Positions 16,344 to 24,805 of a stretch of 64,000 nucleotides of DNA are shown here, piece after piece. The notes beneath the pieces are model-generated. The model had not been told where the DNA came from. It worked only from the letters and a program-made list of their open reading frames with translations, and did not search any database. A program made the position numbers and the translations under genes. The DNA comes from Microlunatus soli (GTDB taxonomy: Bacteria; Actinomycetota; Actinomycetes; Propionibacteriales; Propionibacteriaceae): positions 4,402,001 through 4,466,000 of the forward strand of contig NZ_LT629772.1 in assembly GCF_900105385.1 (NCBI RefSeq), in the 5' to 3' direction. How positions within the stretch are numbered: position 1 is the first letter of the stretch; every line of letters begins with the position of its first letter.

Positions 16344-17009
16344 TCAATGGTCTGCCGGGTGGATGACCACGCAGCACCGCCCGGGGCGCGGGTGCAGATC
16401 GGCGCGCCGAGGATCCTCGTCGCGTCCGGCGAGGCAGCCGCGCAGCAGCGCGTGGTTGAGCTGGCAGACCAACTCGGTCTGCTGCTGGGCCAACTGGTGG
16501 AACGGGCAGTTCCGCAGGTCGATGTCGCCGTCGGTGCCGACGACCGGTTCGTAGCCCCGTACGCGCAGGCTTGTCAGCAGGTCGGTGCCCTCGGCACCCG
16601 CGGCGCGGCCCTCTTCGGCAGCGGCTTCCATCAACGCGGAGGTGACCTCGCCGGTCCGGTCCTGGGCGACCGCGGCGGCGAGGAGCTGGGCGAGCAGCCC
16701 GTAGGTCCGCGGCGGCACCGTGACCGCGACCTCGTCCTGGGTCCGTTCGTAGTGTTTGGCCGGACGGCCGGCGCCGGGTCCGCCCCGACCGGCGGGTCGG
16801 GCATAGCTGGTGGCCAGCAGCCCGGCATCGGCGAGCCGGTCCAGATGGTAGGCGGCCAGGGTGCGGCTGATGCCGACCGACGCGGCCGCCTCTTCTCGGC
16901 GGACGGGTGTGTCGTGTGCGGCCACATACTCGTAGAGCCGGCGCCGAACCGGGTCGCTGAGCGCGTTCAGCCCCGCCCAGTCATCGCCCGCGGTCCCATC
17001 GTCGGCCAC
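16344..17009 (-). CDS. ArsR/SufR-like HTH regulator with C-terminal cysteine cluster
   Basis: The 221-residue product has an N-terminal winged HTH (about 10-80: ALSDPVRRRLYEYV, then VGISRTLAAYHLDRLADAGL) followed by a dimerisation/sensor region. Near the C terminus are NCPFHQLA, VCQLNHALLRGC and GRCCVVIH, a cysteine/histidine set resembling predicted regulators of the COG2345/SufR kind that bind an Fe-S cluster. The GTG start at 17009 is preferred; a TTG 11 codons upstream is possible. It is divergent from the DoxX-like/folE genes across a 94-bp spacer with inverted repeats and probably controls both directions. The signal may be redox, NO or iron status, which is inference. Confidence 0.8.
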   Translation of the reverse strand: MADDGTAGDDWAGLNALSDPVRRRLYEYVAAHDTPVRREEAAASVGISRTLAAYHLDRLADAGLLATSYARPAGRGGPGAGRPAKHYERTQDEVAVTVPPRTYGLLAQLLAAAVAQDRTGEVTSALMEAAAEEGRAAGAEGTDLLTSLRVRGYEPVVGTDGDIDLRNCPFHQLAQQQTELVCQLNHALLRGCLAGRDEDPRRADLHPRPGRCCVVIHPADH

Positions 17010-17022
17010 GGCCCGAACTCTA

Positions 17023-17095
17023 TCACCAACGCCTGTTGACAAACCTCGAAGGGTGGAGCGAAACTCTAAATAACATTGGCGTTGTTGTTAGAAGG
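17023..17095. promoter_or_regulatory. Divergent regulatory region with inverted repeats
   Basis: CAACGCC near 17025 is repeated in inverted form as GGCGTTG near 17081, and the second copy lies in a local symmetric element, TAACA-N6-TTGTTGTTA. The region also has TTGACA at 17036-17041, though without a convincing -10 box at normal spacing. It separates the HTH regulator from the DoxX-like gene and is the natural place for autoregulation. AGAAGGAG before 17104 is the ribosome site for the DoxX-like gene. Confidence 0.4.
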
Positions 17096-17103
17096 AGCTC
17101 GAG

Positions 17104-17586
17104 ATGACTTCGGCATCTGTTCACCCGCCGGTCGATGCCGGCCTGCATACGGGGTTGTGGGGGAGGCTGCGTCAGGAACCGGCCTTCGGGGCGTTCTGGA
17201 TCCTTCGGGTCGGGTTCGCCGCACTCCCGTTCCTGATGGGGCTGGACAAGTTCTTCAACCTGTTGACCGACTGGCCGGCCTACTTCGCTCCGTGGATCGT
17301 CGGAGTGCTCCCGTTCTCCGCCCAGATCGCGATGCACGTCGTCGGCGGGATCGAGATGTTCGCCGGTGTGATGGTCGCCATCAAGCCGCGGTACGCCGCC
17401 TACGTCGTCGCGCTGTGGCTGGCCGGCATCATCGTGAACTACCTGACGTTCCCGGGCTACTTCGATGTCGCGCTGCGTGATGTCGGGCTGATGGTCGCCG
17501 CGCTGGCGCTCGGCCAACTGGCGCGCAGCTACGACAGACCGTTGCGTCGGTCCGGTCGATCGGGCACCTCTGTCGGGGCCCGATGA
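17104..17586 (+). CDS. DoxX-like integral membrane protein
   Basis: The 160-residue product has four membrane helices (about residues 31-50, 70-92, 96-118 and 123-141) with the first helix carrying FWILRVGFAALPFLMGLDKF, the usual DoxX family opening (R-x-G-x-n-G-x-K/D). DoxX-type proteins are small quinone-related or redox-associated membrane proteins whose exact roles vary. A strong ribosome site, AGAAGGAGCTCGAG, precedes the ATG. It overlaps folE by 4 bp, so the two are co-translated, and it is divergent from a cysteine-rich regulator. The combination suggests a small redox-stress unit. Confidence 0.75.
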   Translation: MTSASVHPPVDAGLHTGLWGRLRQEPAFGAFWILRVGFAALPFLMGLDKFFNLLTDWPAYFAPWIVGVLPFSAQIAMHVVGGIEMFAGVMVAIKPRYAAYVVALWLAGIIVNYLTFPGYFDVALRDVGLMVAALALGQLARSYDRPLRRSGRSGTSVGAR

Positions 17587-18200
17587 GCGCCGGGACCGAT
17601 GAGCAACCGGCGCCGGCACTGCATGTGGCAGAGCCGGCCGACCGGCTGGACCTGCCCGGCGCCGAGGACGCCGCGGCCGATTTCCTCCGGGCGCTGGGGC
17701 TGTCGCTGGATTCGGAGAGTCTGCGGGCGACACCGGGCAGGATGGCGCGGGCGTGGGCGGAGATGCTGACGCCACGGCCGTTCGACCTGACCACCTTTCC
17801 TAACGACGAGGGGTACGACGAGTTGGTGCTGGCTCGCGACATCCCGCTGCGATCGGTCTGCGAACACCACCTGCTGCCGTTCGTCGGCCGCGCGTGCGTG
17901 GCTTATCTTCCCGGCGAGCGGATCCTCGGACTGTCCAAGCTGGCGCGGGTGGTGGAGCACTTCGGTTGCCGACCGCAGACCCAGGAACGCCTGACCAAGC
18001 AGGTCGCCGACTGGTTGCAGGAACAACTCCGCCCCCGGGCGGTCGGTGTGGTGATGTCGGCCGAACACTCCTGCATGACGCTGCGCGGAGTGCAGGCGAT
18101 CGGCGCTCAGACCGTCACCTCCACCCTGCTCGGACGACTGCGCACCGACCCGCGCTCCCGGCAGGAGTTCCTGTCGCTGTCCGGCGTGATGGCGGCGTAG
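17583..18200 (+). CDS. folE: GTP cyclohydrolase I
   Basis: The 205-residue enzyme converts GTP to 7,8-dihydroneopterin triphosphate, the first step of folate and pterin synthesis. The zinc site is clear: C93 and H96 in SVCEHHLLPF and C164 in SAEHSCMTLRG. GLSKLARVVEHFGCRPQTQE and the conserved QAIGAQTVTSTLLG-like C terminus are also present. The N-terminal ~25 residues are variable, as is common. The gene starts in the stop of the DoxX-like gene (ATGA) rather than in a fol operon, so it may be a second, stress-regulated copy; whether another folE exists cannot be seen here. Confidence 0.93.
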   Translation: MSAGTDEQPAPALHVAEPADRLDLPGAEDAAADFLRALGLSLDSESLRATPGRMARAWAEMLTPRPFDLTTFPNDEGYDELVLARDIPLRSVCEHHLLPFVGRACVAYLPGERILGLSKLARVVEHFGCRPQTQERLTKQVADWLQEQLRPRAVGVVMSAEHSCMTLRGVQAIGAQTVTSTLLGRLRTDPRSRQEFLSLSGVMAA

Positions 18201-18372
18201 CAGGCGGTGCTCGACGACTCCTACCGCGCGAAGAACGTCGCAGCACTGGGCCCGACCCGGCCCATTTCCCGGGGGGACGGGGCCACTGCTGCTGCACAAT
18301 GAACGCCGCCAGGCATTCGGAGATCCGAGAGAACACGACCACCGGGCGTGCGTCGTCGACCGACCGCCGTGC

Positions 18373-18378
18373 CACACT
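18373..18378 (+). promoter_or_regulatory. -10-like box for leaderless GTG at 18385
   Basis: CACACT lies 6 nt before the GTG, followed by GGCGCC. The same arrangement, CACAAT-GGCGCCC-GTG, is found before the glycosyltransferase gene near 27992. It implies a transcript that begins at or next to the start codon. Confidence 0.4.
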
Positions 18379-18384
18379 GGCGCC

Positions 18385-19233
18385 GTGCAGAGCTGGGAGC
18401 CGTTGTGTTCCACCGGTGCGTTCTTCCCGCGGTCCGGATCATCGTCGGCAGACCTGGTGGCCGACGGGATGCGCGCGCTGCCCGGGACGAGCTTCGAGGT
18501 GATGTTCTACAACGGCTGGTCCGAACGCGCCGACGAGGTACTCCGGACCTTGATCGCGACCGGGGCACGGATGCCGGTCCTTCATGCGGCGAAGTCGATC
18601 GGCCCGGCGTTGGTCACCGAGTCGGCCGACGAACGGTGGCGGGCGTCCGAGCTGTTCGACCTGAACTGTCGCTTCGCGCACGCGATCGGCGCCGAGTTGG
18701 TGGTGCTGCATCTGTGGGGACTGCCCGATTCGGACGCCCGGATCGATCAGCAACTTGCCGTGCTGCCCCGACTGGCCGACATCGCAGATGATCATGGCGT
18801 GCAGCTCTCGATCGAGACGCTGCTCTGCCGCGAGCAGACACCGGTGGACGTTGTCGCCCGATGCGTCGCTGCCGACCCACGGGTCGGAATCACTGCTGAC
18901 ACGGCGTTCCTGGCGATGCATGATCAACTCGAGCAGGTGGTCGCCGATCAGCGACTCTGGACGACCGGCGGCGTGGATCACGTCCACCTCAAGGATCTCG
19001 TCGATCCCCATCTGCCGTGGGGACAGGGCCAGCAGTATCTGCATCCCGATGAGGGCAAGCTCGATCTGCAGGGATTCCTTGCCGGGTTGCGGTCTCGCGG
19101 CTACGCAGGCCGGGTGACGCTCGAAGCGCAGGCCCTGCGTCCGGACGACTCGCCGGATGTCGACCGGATCAGGTCCAGTCTCGCCTGGATCTCTCGCGCG
19201 ATGTCCGGGGACGACGACTGCATCGGGACATGA
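18385..19233 (+). CDS. Sugar phosphate isomerase/epimerase-like TIM-barrel protein
   Basis: The 282-residue product fits the xylose-isomerase-like TIM barrel (AP endonuclease 2 superfamily): AELVVLHLWGLPDS, VQLSIETLLCREQTP (metal-ligand Glu), RVGITADTAFLAMHDQ (Asp/Thr), GVDHVHLKDLVDP (His) and VTLEAQ (Glu) line up as the metal-binding positions. Members isomerise or epimerise sugars and cyclitols, and the substrate cannot be assigned. A short spacer containing a -10-like box separates it from folE, so it has its own transcript. The GTG start is supported by that box. Confidence 0.75.
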   Translation: MQSWEPLCSTGAFFPRSGSSSADLVADGMRALPGTSFEVMFYNGWSERADEVLRTLIATGARMPVLHAAKSIGPALVTESADERWRASELFDLNCRFAHAIGAELVVLHLWGLPDSDARIDQQLAVLPRLADIADDHGVQLSIETLLCREQTPVDVVARCVAADPRVGITADTAFLAMHDQLEQVVADQRLWTTGGVDHVHLKDLVDPHLPWGQGQQYLHPDEGKLDLQGFLAGLRSRGYAGRVTLEAQALRPDDSPDVDRIRSSLAWISRAMSGDDDCIGT

Positions 19234-19239
19234 TGCGCC

Positions 19240-19854
19240 TCACGACGAGACGCGTCCGTCATCGGTTGAGGAAGTTTGGTGTATCGACAGACCACTTGCG
19301 GGCCGAGACTGCGCCAGGTCCGTCACCGAGGGCGGCACTGTTCCAGACGCGACGAGCAGATCCTGCTGCGCGTCGTAGCCGAATCCGAAGTTGGACTTCT
19401 CACCGGTAGCCGCAGCCCGGTCGCCGGCTGCACCGACTGCACTCCGCAGCGAGTAGAGAGACTCCACGGTGAACCGACTTGCCTCAAAATGCACCGTGAA
19501 CGCTCCGACGATCATGTCAGAGGGCACTCGGGCGCCAGCAGGGACGCGGACGAGCATCGAATCCACACCCGTTCGCGCCGAGCCGACAGCGTCGACCGAC
19601 TCGGCAACATCCGCGATGGCGTGGAGGGCGGCCTCCTCTGCGTCGGAGGAGTAGTAGGTATCCGACCCGTATTCGCCGGGTGGCGCAGACTTGCCCTGGG
19701 GGACTGCCGCAAGTTTGTCCGCGGCGTCACCGCTGGGCGCATCGGTCGGGCCGGCGACTGCATAGGGAACGGCAGCCAATGCCAGCACGGCCGCGATCGC
19801 GACTCCTCGGAGACCTAGGTGCTTCCGGCTTCTGCGACGGAATAGGAAGATCAT
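19240..19854 (-). CDS. Secreted protein of unknown function, possibly a protease pro-region remnant
   Basis: The 204-residue product has a basic start (MIFLFRRRSRKHLGLRG), a hydrophobic stretch and an Ala-type cleavage region near AVAGPTDAPS, so it is exported. The mature part alternates short helices and strands; SLYSLRSAVGAAGDRAAATG followed by FGFGYDAQQDLLVASGTV faintly recalls the pro-domains of actinobacterial chymotrypsin-like proteases, but no His-Asp-Ser protease domain follows. Codon choice is less GC-biased than in neighbouring genes. It may be a free-standing secreted protein or a truncated protease. It converges on the TIM-barrel gene with a 6-bp gap. Confidence 0.5.
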   Translation of the reverse strand: MIFLFRRRSRKHLGLRGVAIAAVLALAAVPYAVAGPTDAPSGDAADKLAAVPQGKSAPPGEYGSDTYYSSDAEEAALHAIADVAESVDAVGSARTGVDSMLVRVPAGARVPSDMIVGAFTVHFEASRFTVESLYSLRSAVGAAGDRAAATGEKSNFGFGYDAQQDLLVASGTVPPSVTDLAQSRPASGLSIHQTSSTDDGRVSS

Positions 19855-20203
19855 GTTCGGTTCTCTTCTCTCATGCCCCTCTGCTGGAATGGCTCGCCAT
19901 CAAAGCCATCCACATCCAGTTCCTGGAGTGACTGTATTGCGATCCAGTGACTGTGCAGGCTATCGGCCGAATCTGTCCAGCTGCTGTGGCGCCCCGGTGT
20001 GCAGTCGATGAGAATTCCCCGACCCGCAGCACTCGCTGGGAAGCCAATCCATCCCCAAGCTCACACGACGACTTTCACGCCCGGCTCGCTCCTCCGGGTC
20101 GGAAATCGACCCCAGGTCGAGCCGGTCGTCATTCTGATCGCCGGCTCAATCGACCGGCGGCCGGCGGGCGCGCTGAAGGCGCGTGTGCGTACTGCTGTAG
20201 CAA
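19855..20203. other. 349-bp gap without a recognisable gene
   Basis: No convincing gene is seen. The stretch is less GC-rich than its surroundings and contains a near-direct repeat (AGTGACTGT near 19924 and 19948) and a small hairpin, CGCGC-TGAAG-GCGCG, at 20169-20183, which could end transcription of the HNH gene on the minus strand. Its low coding character and position beside an HNH gene suggest remnants of lost sequence. Confidence 0.5.
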
Positions 20204-21790
20204 TCAGTCGGCGGTCTGTGATGGGGGCGCGGCGGCATGCCAGATCGTTTGGGCGAATGATCCACGACCGAGGTCGTAGGTACCGGTGTGGTTGACGAGG
20301 AAGACTCTGCCGTGCGGCGCCCGAAACACGAATGTTCCGGGCGTTGGTTGTCGGCGTCGCCACAGTCCGTGGGTGATCACGTTGTGTTCCCGTCGTCCGG
20401 CCGGGCCGAGTTTGGATTCTGCTGTCTGGGCAGGGATCCCTGGTGTGAAGGGGATGCTGTGATCAAGATCAACACGGCGTCCGACGGAGCCGGAGAACGG
20501 GAAGACGCTGCCGGGATACTTCAGATACATCCGCTCGCGCATGGCCTTGGGGATCTCGTGCGAGTCGACCGGCGCCAGATCGGCCGCGAGGTCGATCACG
20601 GGCTTGACCGTGACGTCGCAACACCGCAGCCAGTCGGCGACAAGGCTGGACACCATCGGGCCGACGTCTTCGACCCGCGCGACGCCGAGACCGTTCTCCA
20701 ACGTCTCCCGTGCGATGTGCACGTACAGCGTCGCCTTCGGCCGGAGCTTCACCGGGTCGATCTGACCGATCGCCTTGATCGCCAACTCGGCAAGACGACG
20801 ATCCTGATCAATGCGCGGGAATCTGGACGGGCCGACCGGAACCTCATCGCCGGTGTCGTCGAAGTCGTCGGGCTCCGGCTCCGGCTCGTCCTGGGCGACA
20901 TCGGTCCCGGCGCCAGCGGCGGTCGACGGCTTCGGCAGCAGTGAGTCGTCGTCGGTATCGAGGTCGGGATCGAACAGGGTTGGTGCGGTGTCCTCGGCGA
21001 GCAGCCGGAGATGTTCCAACGGGCGGGTCATGATGTCGAGGGCCTCGGCATGCCGCTCGCCCTTGGAACCGGTATGCCCGCGCCGGGCAAGGATGTCGGC
21101 GACCCGGTCGGCCTGCGCATACAGCCGGATCGCTACCGGTGCAGGAAGTCGTCCGTAGAGAGTCTTGATGCCGTGATCGTTGCTCTGCCCGAGGTAGAGG
21201 CCGATCTCCTTCTTGGCTTCTTCGGCGAGACGCTTGTAATTGTCGGCGTCGACCTCGATGATCTTGGCCTCGAGATGCTTCATCCACCGGCCGAAGGACC
21301 AGCGTCCGATCAGGTCAGCGATCGACGCGTCCACCGCGAGCGCCTGTTCGGGAGTCAGATGGCGGGTCTGCCGGGCGACGGTCTGACAGTCGCGGCCGTC
21401 GACCTCGTAACGGGTCAGCCGTGCCCAGAGGCGGGGAAGTCTGTAGCGCAGGTCCAGGCCGTCGGCGATCATCAGCTCACCACTGCCGGTCGACTTGCCC
21501 ACGGAGGCGGCGAACTCGGTGACGGCGAACCGTGCGATCTCCGGAGTGCCGTCGCCACCGGGCCGGATCGGGCGATCACCACCGGGAACCCCAAGCTGAT
21601 AGGGATCGATGCTGTCGGCGGGGCAGCGGTCGGCCCAGATCGCGGCCAAGATCAGATTGCTGTTGATCCCGGCGCGCTCCAACCAACGGAACGAATTCAC
21701 TTGATCCAGCAGCTCGGCGTCACCCAACGTCGACGGGTCGAGCCCGTCCGACGTCAGGCTGTGCCGCATCAGCCCGCTGCCATCGATCAT
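20204..21790 (-). CDS. HNH endonuclease of the DUF222/13E12-like family
   Basis: The 528-residue product starts best at the ATG at 21790 (MIDGSGLMRHSL). A long helical DUF222-like region (about 60-360, including the HLTPEQALAVDASIADLIGR segment) is interrupted by an acidic disordered linker (EPEPEPDDFDDTGDE). The C-terminal nuclease region has VDLDHSIPF and REHNVITHGLWRR, matching the H-N-H metal/catalytic pattern, although the usual second CxxC zinc pair is absent. The family is expanded in actinobacteria and often behaves like mobile or selfish DNA; its biological role is not settled. The less GC-biased flanks fit that. Confidence 0.8.
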   Translation of the reverse strand: MIDGSGLMRHSLTSDGLDPSTLGDAELLDQVNSFRWLERAGINSNLILAAIWADRCPADSIDPYQLGVPGGDRPIRPGGDGTPEIARFAVTEFAASVGKSTGSGELMIADGLDLRYRLPRLWARLTRYEVDGRDCQTVARQTRHLTPEQALAVDASIADLIGRWSFGRWMKHLEAKIIEVDADNYKRLAEEAKKEIGLYLGQSNDHGIKTLYGRLPAPVAIRLYAQADRVADILARRGHTGSKGERHAEALDIMTRPLEHLRLLAEDTAPTLFDPDLDTDDDSLLPKPSTAAGAGTDVAQDEPEPEPDDFDDTGDEVPVGPSRFPRIDQDRRLAELAIKAIGQIDPVKLRPKATLYVHIARETLENGLGVARVEDVGPMVSSLVADWLRCCDVTVKPVIDLAADLAPVDSHEIPKAMRERMYLKYPGSVFPFSGSVGRRVDLDHSIPFTPGIPAQTAESKLGPAGRREHNVITHGLWRRRQPTPGTFVFRAPHGRVFLVNHTGTYDLGRGSFAQTIWHAAAPPSQTAD

Positions 21791-21904
21791 GTCTACGACC
21801 CTAGACGTGACCTCTGACAATCCTGCTTGCCCGAAAAGCCCTTCCACAGTTGGTGATCCGAGACTCAGGAGGCCGGCCGTCCAGCGACCGACCACGAGCG
21901 TTGA

Positions 21905-23311
21905 TCATGGTCGATGTGGCTCCGAACCCAAGGTGTCGAACAACAGGTTGAGGCCCTCGCTCATCGTCGGATGGCTGAGTGCCGCGTCCCGGATCGTCTG
22001 ATAGGGCAACCTGCCGATCATTGCCAACTGCACCGTGCCGATCACCTCGCCCGCGTCGTGACCGAGCAGCGAAGCGCCGAGGATCTCGTCGGTGTCGGCA
22101 TCCACCACGGCCTTCCAGGTGCCGGTCTTGTCGTGCAGTGTTTTGGCTCGCGGAATCGCCGCTACTCCGATCTTCGCGACTCTGAAGTTGCGGCCGGCCG
22201 CACGGGCTTGCGTCTCGGTCAGGCCGACCCGAGCCAACTCCGGCGTGATGAACACCGTGTACGGGATCAGTCGGCCTTCAGTGGAGACGTCTTGACCGGT
22301 CAGATTGGCGCGCAGGATCCGGAAGTCGTTCCAGGACGCATGAGTGAATTGCGGCCCACCGGCCACGTCACCGGCCGCCCAGACATGCTCGGCCGTGGTG
22401 CGTAGATGATCATCGACCGACACGAAGCCGCGATCGGTCACGGTGACTCCGGTGGCGTCCAGCTCGAGCTCCGTGGTCACCGGCACCCGACCGGTGGCGA
22501 CCAGGAGTTCATCGCCGTCCAGCACCGAGCCGTCGACAAGAGTGAGGAGGACCGAACCATGATCGGACTCGCGTCGGACCGACGTTGCGCGGGCAGCGGT
22601 CCGCACCTCGACACCTTGGCGGGTGAGGATCTCGGTGATCTCGGCAGCGATGTCGGGATCCTCCTGGGGCAGCAGCTGATCGGGGCCCTGGACCAACGTC
22701 ACCCGGGAACCGAAGAGGGCGAACATCGACGCGAACTCGCACCCGATGTAGCCGCCGCCGAGGATCAGCAGCCGCTCCGGCAGCCGCTCCAACCGCAGGA
22801 TGCTCTCCGAGGTCCAGATCTCGGTGTCCTCGATGCCCGGCAGCGGCGGCAGGGCCGGTGTCGTGCCGGTGTTGATCACCACGTCGCGCCCCCGGATGCG
22901 GCGGGTGGATCCGTCCTCGGCAGCCACCTCGACGGTCCGCGGACCGACGAACCGGGCCGTGCCCAGGATGAAATCCATCCCGGAGTCGGCGAACAGCTGC
23001 CGATGAGCCTGCACCATGCCGCCGACCACCGACTCCTTGTGTCGGCGCAGCGCGGCCAACACCACCCGTGGTTCGCCGCCGAGCTCGATCCCCATCAGGT
23101 CGGCGTGCCGCGCGTCGGTCAGCGTCCGGGCCGACCCGACCAAGGACTTCGTCGGGATGCAGGCGACATTGATGCAGGTGCCGCCGATCTTGTCCCGTTC
23201 GACCATGGCCACCGACCAGCCCGCTGCGGCGCGGTCCATGGCCAGCGACTTGCCCGCCTTGCCACCGCCGACCACCAGCAGATCCACCTCATCGGGGTCG
23301 CGTCGTACCAT
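21905..23311 (-). CDS. FAD-dependent pyridine nucleotide-disulfide oxidoreductase
   Basis: The 468-residue flavoprotein belongs to the class I family of lipoamide dehydrogenase, mercuric and mycothione reductases. LLVVGGGKAGKSLAM binds FAD, GGTCINVACIPTKSLV carries the redox disulfide (C46/C51), LLILGGGYIGCEFASMF binds NAD(P)H, and HVWAAGDVAGG is the second FAD motif. The C-terminal LSHPTMSE supplies the catalytic His of the interface. The substrate is unclear: it lacks the mercuric-reductase C-terminal Cys pair and lies away from 2-oxoacid dehydrogenase genes. The ATG at 23311 is chosen because GGAGG lies 9 nt upstream; ATG 23317 is too close to that site. Confidence 0.85.
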   Translation of the reverse strand: MVRRDPDEVDLLVVGGGKAGKSLAMDRAAAGWSVAMVERDKIGGTCINVACIPTKSLVGSARTLTDARHADLMGIELGGEPRVVLAALRRHKESVVGGMVQAHRQLFADSGMDFILGTARFVGPRTVEVAAEDGSTRRIRGRDVVINTGTTPALPPLPGIEDTEIWTSESILRLERLPERLLILGGGYIGCEFASMFALFGSRVTLVQGPDQLLPQEDPDIAAEITEILTRQGVEVRTAARATSVRRESDHGSVLLTLVDGSVLDGDELLVATGRVPVTTELELDATGVTVTDRGFVSVDDHLRTTAEHVWAAGDVAGGPQFTHASWNDFRILRANLTGQDVSTEGRLIPYTVFITPELARVGLTETQARAAGRNFRVAKIGVAAIPRAKTLHDKTGTWKAVVDADTDEILGASLLGHDAGEVIGTVQLAMIGRLPYQTIRDAALSHPTMSEGLNLLFDTLGSEPHRP

Positions 23312-23335
23312 GATCATCCTCCGGTCCGCCGAATG

Positions 23336-23365
23336 TTCGACCACGGTAGCCAACCGCCGTAGGCT
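23336..23365 (+). promoter_or_regulatory. Promoter of the YjbR gene (leaderless)
   Basis: TTCGAC (23336-23341) and TAGGCT (23360-23365) are 18 bp apart, and TAGGCT is 6 nt before the ATG at 23372. The geometry predicts that the mRNA starts at the start codon. The divergent oxidoreductase starts 60 bp away. Confidence 0.5.
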
Positions 23366-23371
23366 GCGGCT

Positions 23372-23764
23372 ATGGCAACGCTCGAGGATGTGCGGAGGAT
23401 CGCGATGAGCCTGCCGGAGACCAGCGAGAAGGTCTCCTGGGGTTCGGTGATGTGGCGGGTGAAGGACCGCGGCTTCGTCTGGGAACGCCCCCTGGGCAAG
23501 CGCGACCGCGAGGCACTCGGGGCCGCGGCGCCGGACGGTGAGATCCTCGGCGTCCGGGTCGCCGACGACGGCGAGAAGGAGGCCCTGCTGCAGAGCGAGC
23601 CGGACAAGTTCTTCACCATTCCGCACTTCGACGGCTATCCCGCGGTGCTGCTGCGGTTGTCGACGATCGGGGCCGAGGAGTCGACCGAGGTCATCACCGA
23701 CGCCTGGTTGGATCGTGCCCCGAAACGGGTGGCGGCGGCATTCCTCGAACAACGCGAGAGTTGA
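23372..23764 (+). CDS. MmcQ/YjbR family protein (first of two in window)
   Basis: The 130-residue product fits the MmcQ/YjbR fold: MATLEDVRRIAMSLPETSEK at the N terminus, VSWGSVMWRVKDRGFVW in the central sheet, EALLQSEPDKFFTIPHFDGY and the final helix ELSTEVITDAWLDRAPKRV-like segment. Family members are small 'double-wing' proteins thought to bind nucleic acid, but their cellular role is largely unknown. A leaderless-type promoter precedes it. A second, more diverged member lies at 40132-40491. Confidence 0.85.
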   Translation: MATLEDVRRIAMSLPETSEKVSWGSVMWRVKDRGFVWERPLGKRDREALGAAAPDGEILGVRVADDGEKEALLQSEPDKFFTIPHFDGYPAVLLRLSTIGAEESTEVITDAWLDRAPKRVAAAFLEQRES

Positions 23765-23851
23765 GCGAAGGTGTGACACGCTGAGACCCGCTGTCGTCCG
23801 CGGCCATGACTCGGCCAGGACCTCGTCGACACGTCGAGAAGGGGATCAGCC

Positions 23852-24805
23852 ATGACCGAGCCAACCTCCGGTGACGGCACACAGCGTCGCGTCGCGGTGA
23901 TCTACAACCCGATCAAGATCGGCGACGGACTGCGGGAGATGATCAACACCCGGGCCGCCGACAGCGGCTGGGCCGAACCGCTCTGGCTGGAGACCACCGA
24001 GGACGACCCGGGCCGCCGGATGGCAGCCGATGCCAGGGCTGCCGACGTCGACCTGGTCATCGCGGCCGGCGGCGACGGCACGGTCCGGGCTGCGGTCGGT
24101 GGACTGGCCGATTCCGGGATCCCGCTCGGCGTCGTACCCGAGGGAACCGGCAATCTGCTGGCTCGTAACCTCGGCATTCCGCTGCAGGAACAGGCCGCGA
24201 TCGAGGTCGCCTTCGAGGGCACCGAACGCAGCCTCGACGTCGTCGCGATCACCACCGACGACGCACCCGAGACCGACAGGTTCGCCGTGATGGCCGGCAT
24301 CGGCCTGGATGCGGCGATCATGAGCAACACCGACAGCAACCTGAAGGACAAGGTCGGCTCGCTGGCCTACGTCGTCGCGGCCACCCAACAGCTCCAACGG
24401 CGGCCGCGCCAGATGCGGGTGACGGTCGATGATCACCCGGCGCTGGAACGGAAAGCGAAGATCTGCCTGGTCGGCAACGTCGGTGCCATCCAAGGCGACG
24501 TCGAGCTGATCTCCGGTGCCGAACCGGACGACGGTCTGCTGGACGTCCTGGTGGCCAGTCCGAAACGGATCCGGCACTGGATCGCGCTGGCCAGCAGATT
24601 GATCACCGGCAAGCAGCGGGCCGAGGACCGCATCGATCAGCTGACCGGTCGCCGAGTGGTCGTCGAACTGACCGAGCCCGACGAATACCAGTTGGACGGC
24701 GACACCATCGGGTCCTGCCGTCGCCTGGTGGCCGAGATCGAGCCGGGAGCCCTGATGATCCGGGTCCCGGAGCCCAGTGGGACGACTACTTCAGGTACTG
24801 CTTGA
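23852..24805 (+). CDS. Diacylglycerol/sphingosine-kinase-like (YegS/LCB5 type) lipid kinase
   Basis: The 317-residue product has the DAGK catalytic domain: VAVIYNP near the N terminus, the nucleotide-binding AAGGDGTVRAAVGGL (GGDGT at 73-77), GVVPEGTGNLLARNLGIP and a beta-sandwich half with MAGIGLDAAIMSNT. Enzymes of this type phosphorylate diacylglycerol or related lipids at the membrane face; some actinobacterial members make phosphatidylinositol-mannoside or other lipid precursors, so the substrate stays open. AGAAGGGGATCAGCC precedes the ATG. Its 3' end overlaps by 20 bp the 3' end of the convergent LCP gene. Confidence 0.87.
   Translation: MTEPTSGDGTQRRVAVIYNPIKIGDGLREMINTRAADSGWAEPLWLETTEDDPGRRMAADARAADVDLVIAAGGDGTVRAAVGGLADSGIPLGVVPEGTGNLLARNLGIPLQEQAAIEVAFEGTERSLDVVAITTDDAPETDRFAVMAGIGLDAAIMSNTDSNLKDKVGSLAYVVAATQQLQRRPRQMRVTVDDHPALERKAKICLVGNVGAIQGDVELISGAEPDDGLLDVLVASPKRIRHWIALASRLITGKQRAEDRIDQLTGRRVVVELTEPDEYQLDGDTIGSCRRLVAEIEPGALMIRVPEPSGTTTSGTA

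Noticed and set aside
17036-17041. TTGACA as the -35 of the DoxX-like gene
   Set aside because: No -10 sequence at 16-18 bp; the match alone is not enough.
20204-21790. HNH gene as a homing endonuclease within an intron or intein
   Set aside because: It is a free-standing gene with a DUF222 region and no split host gene around it.
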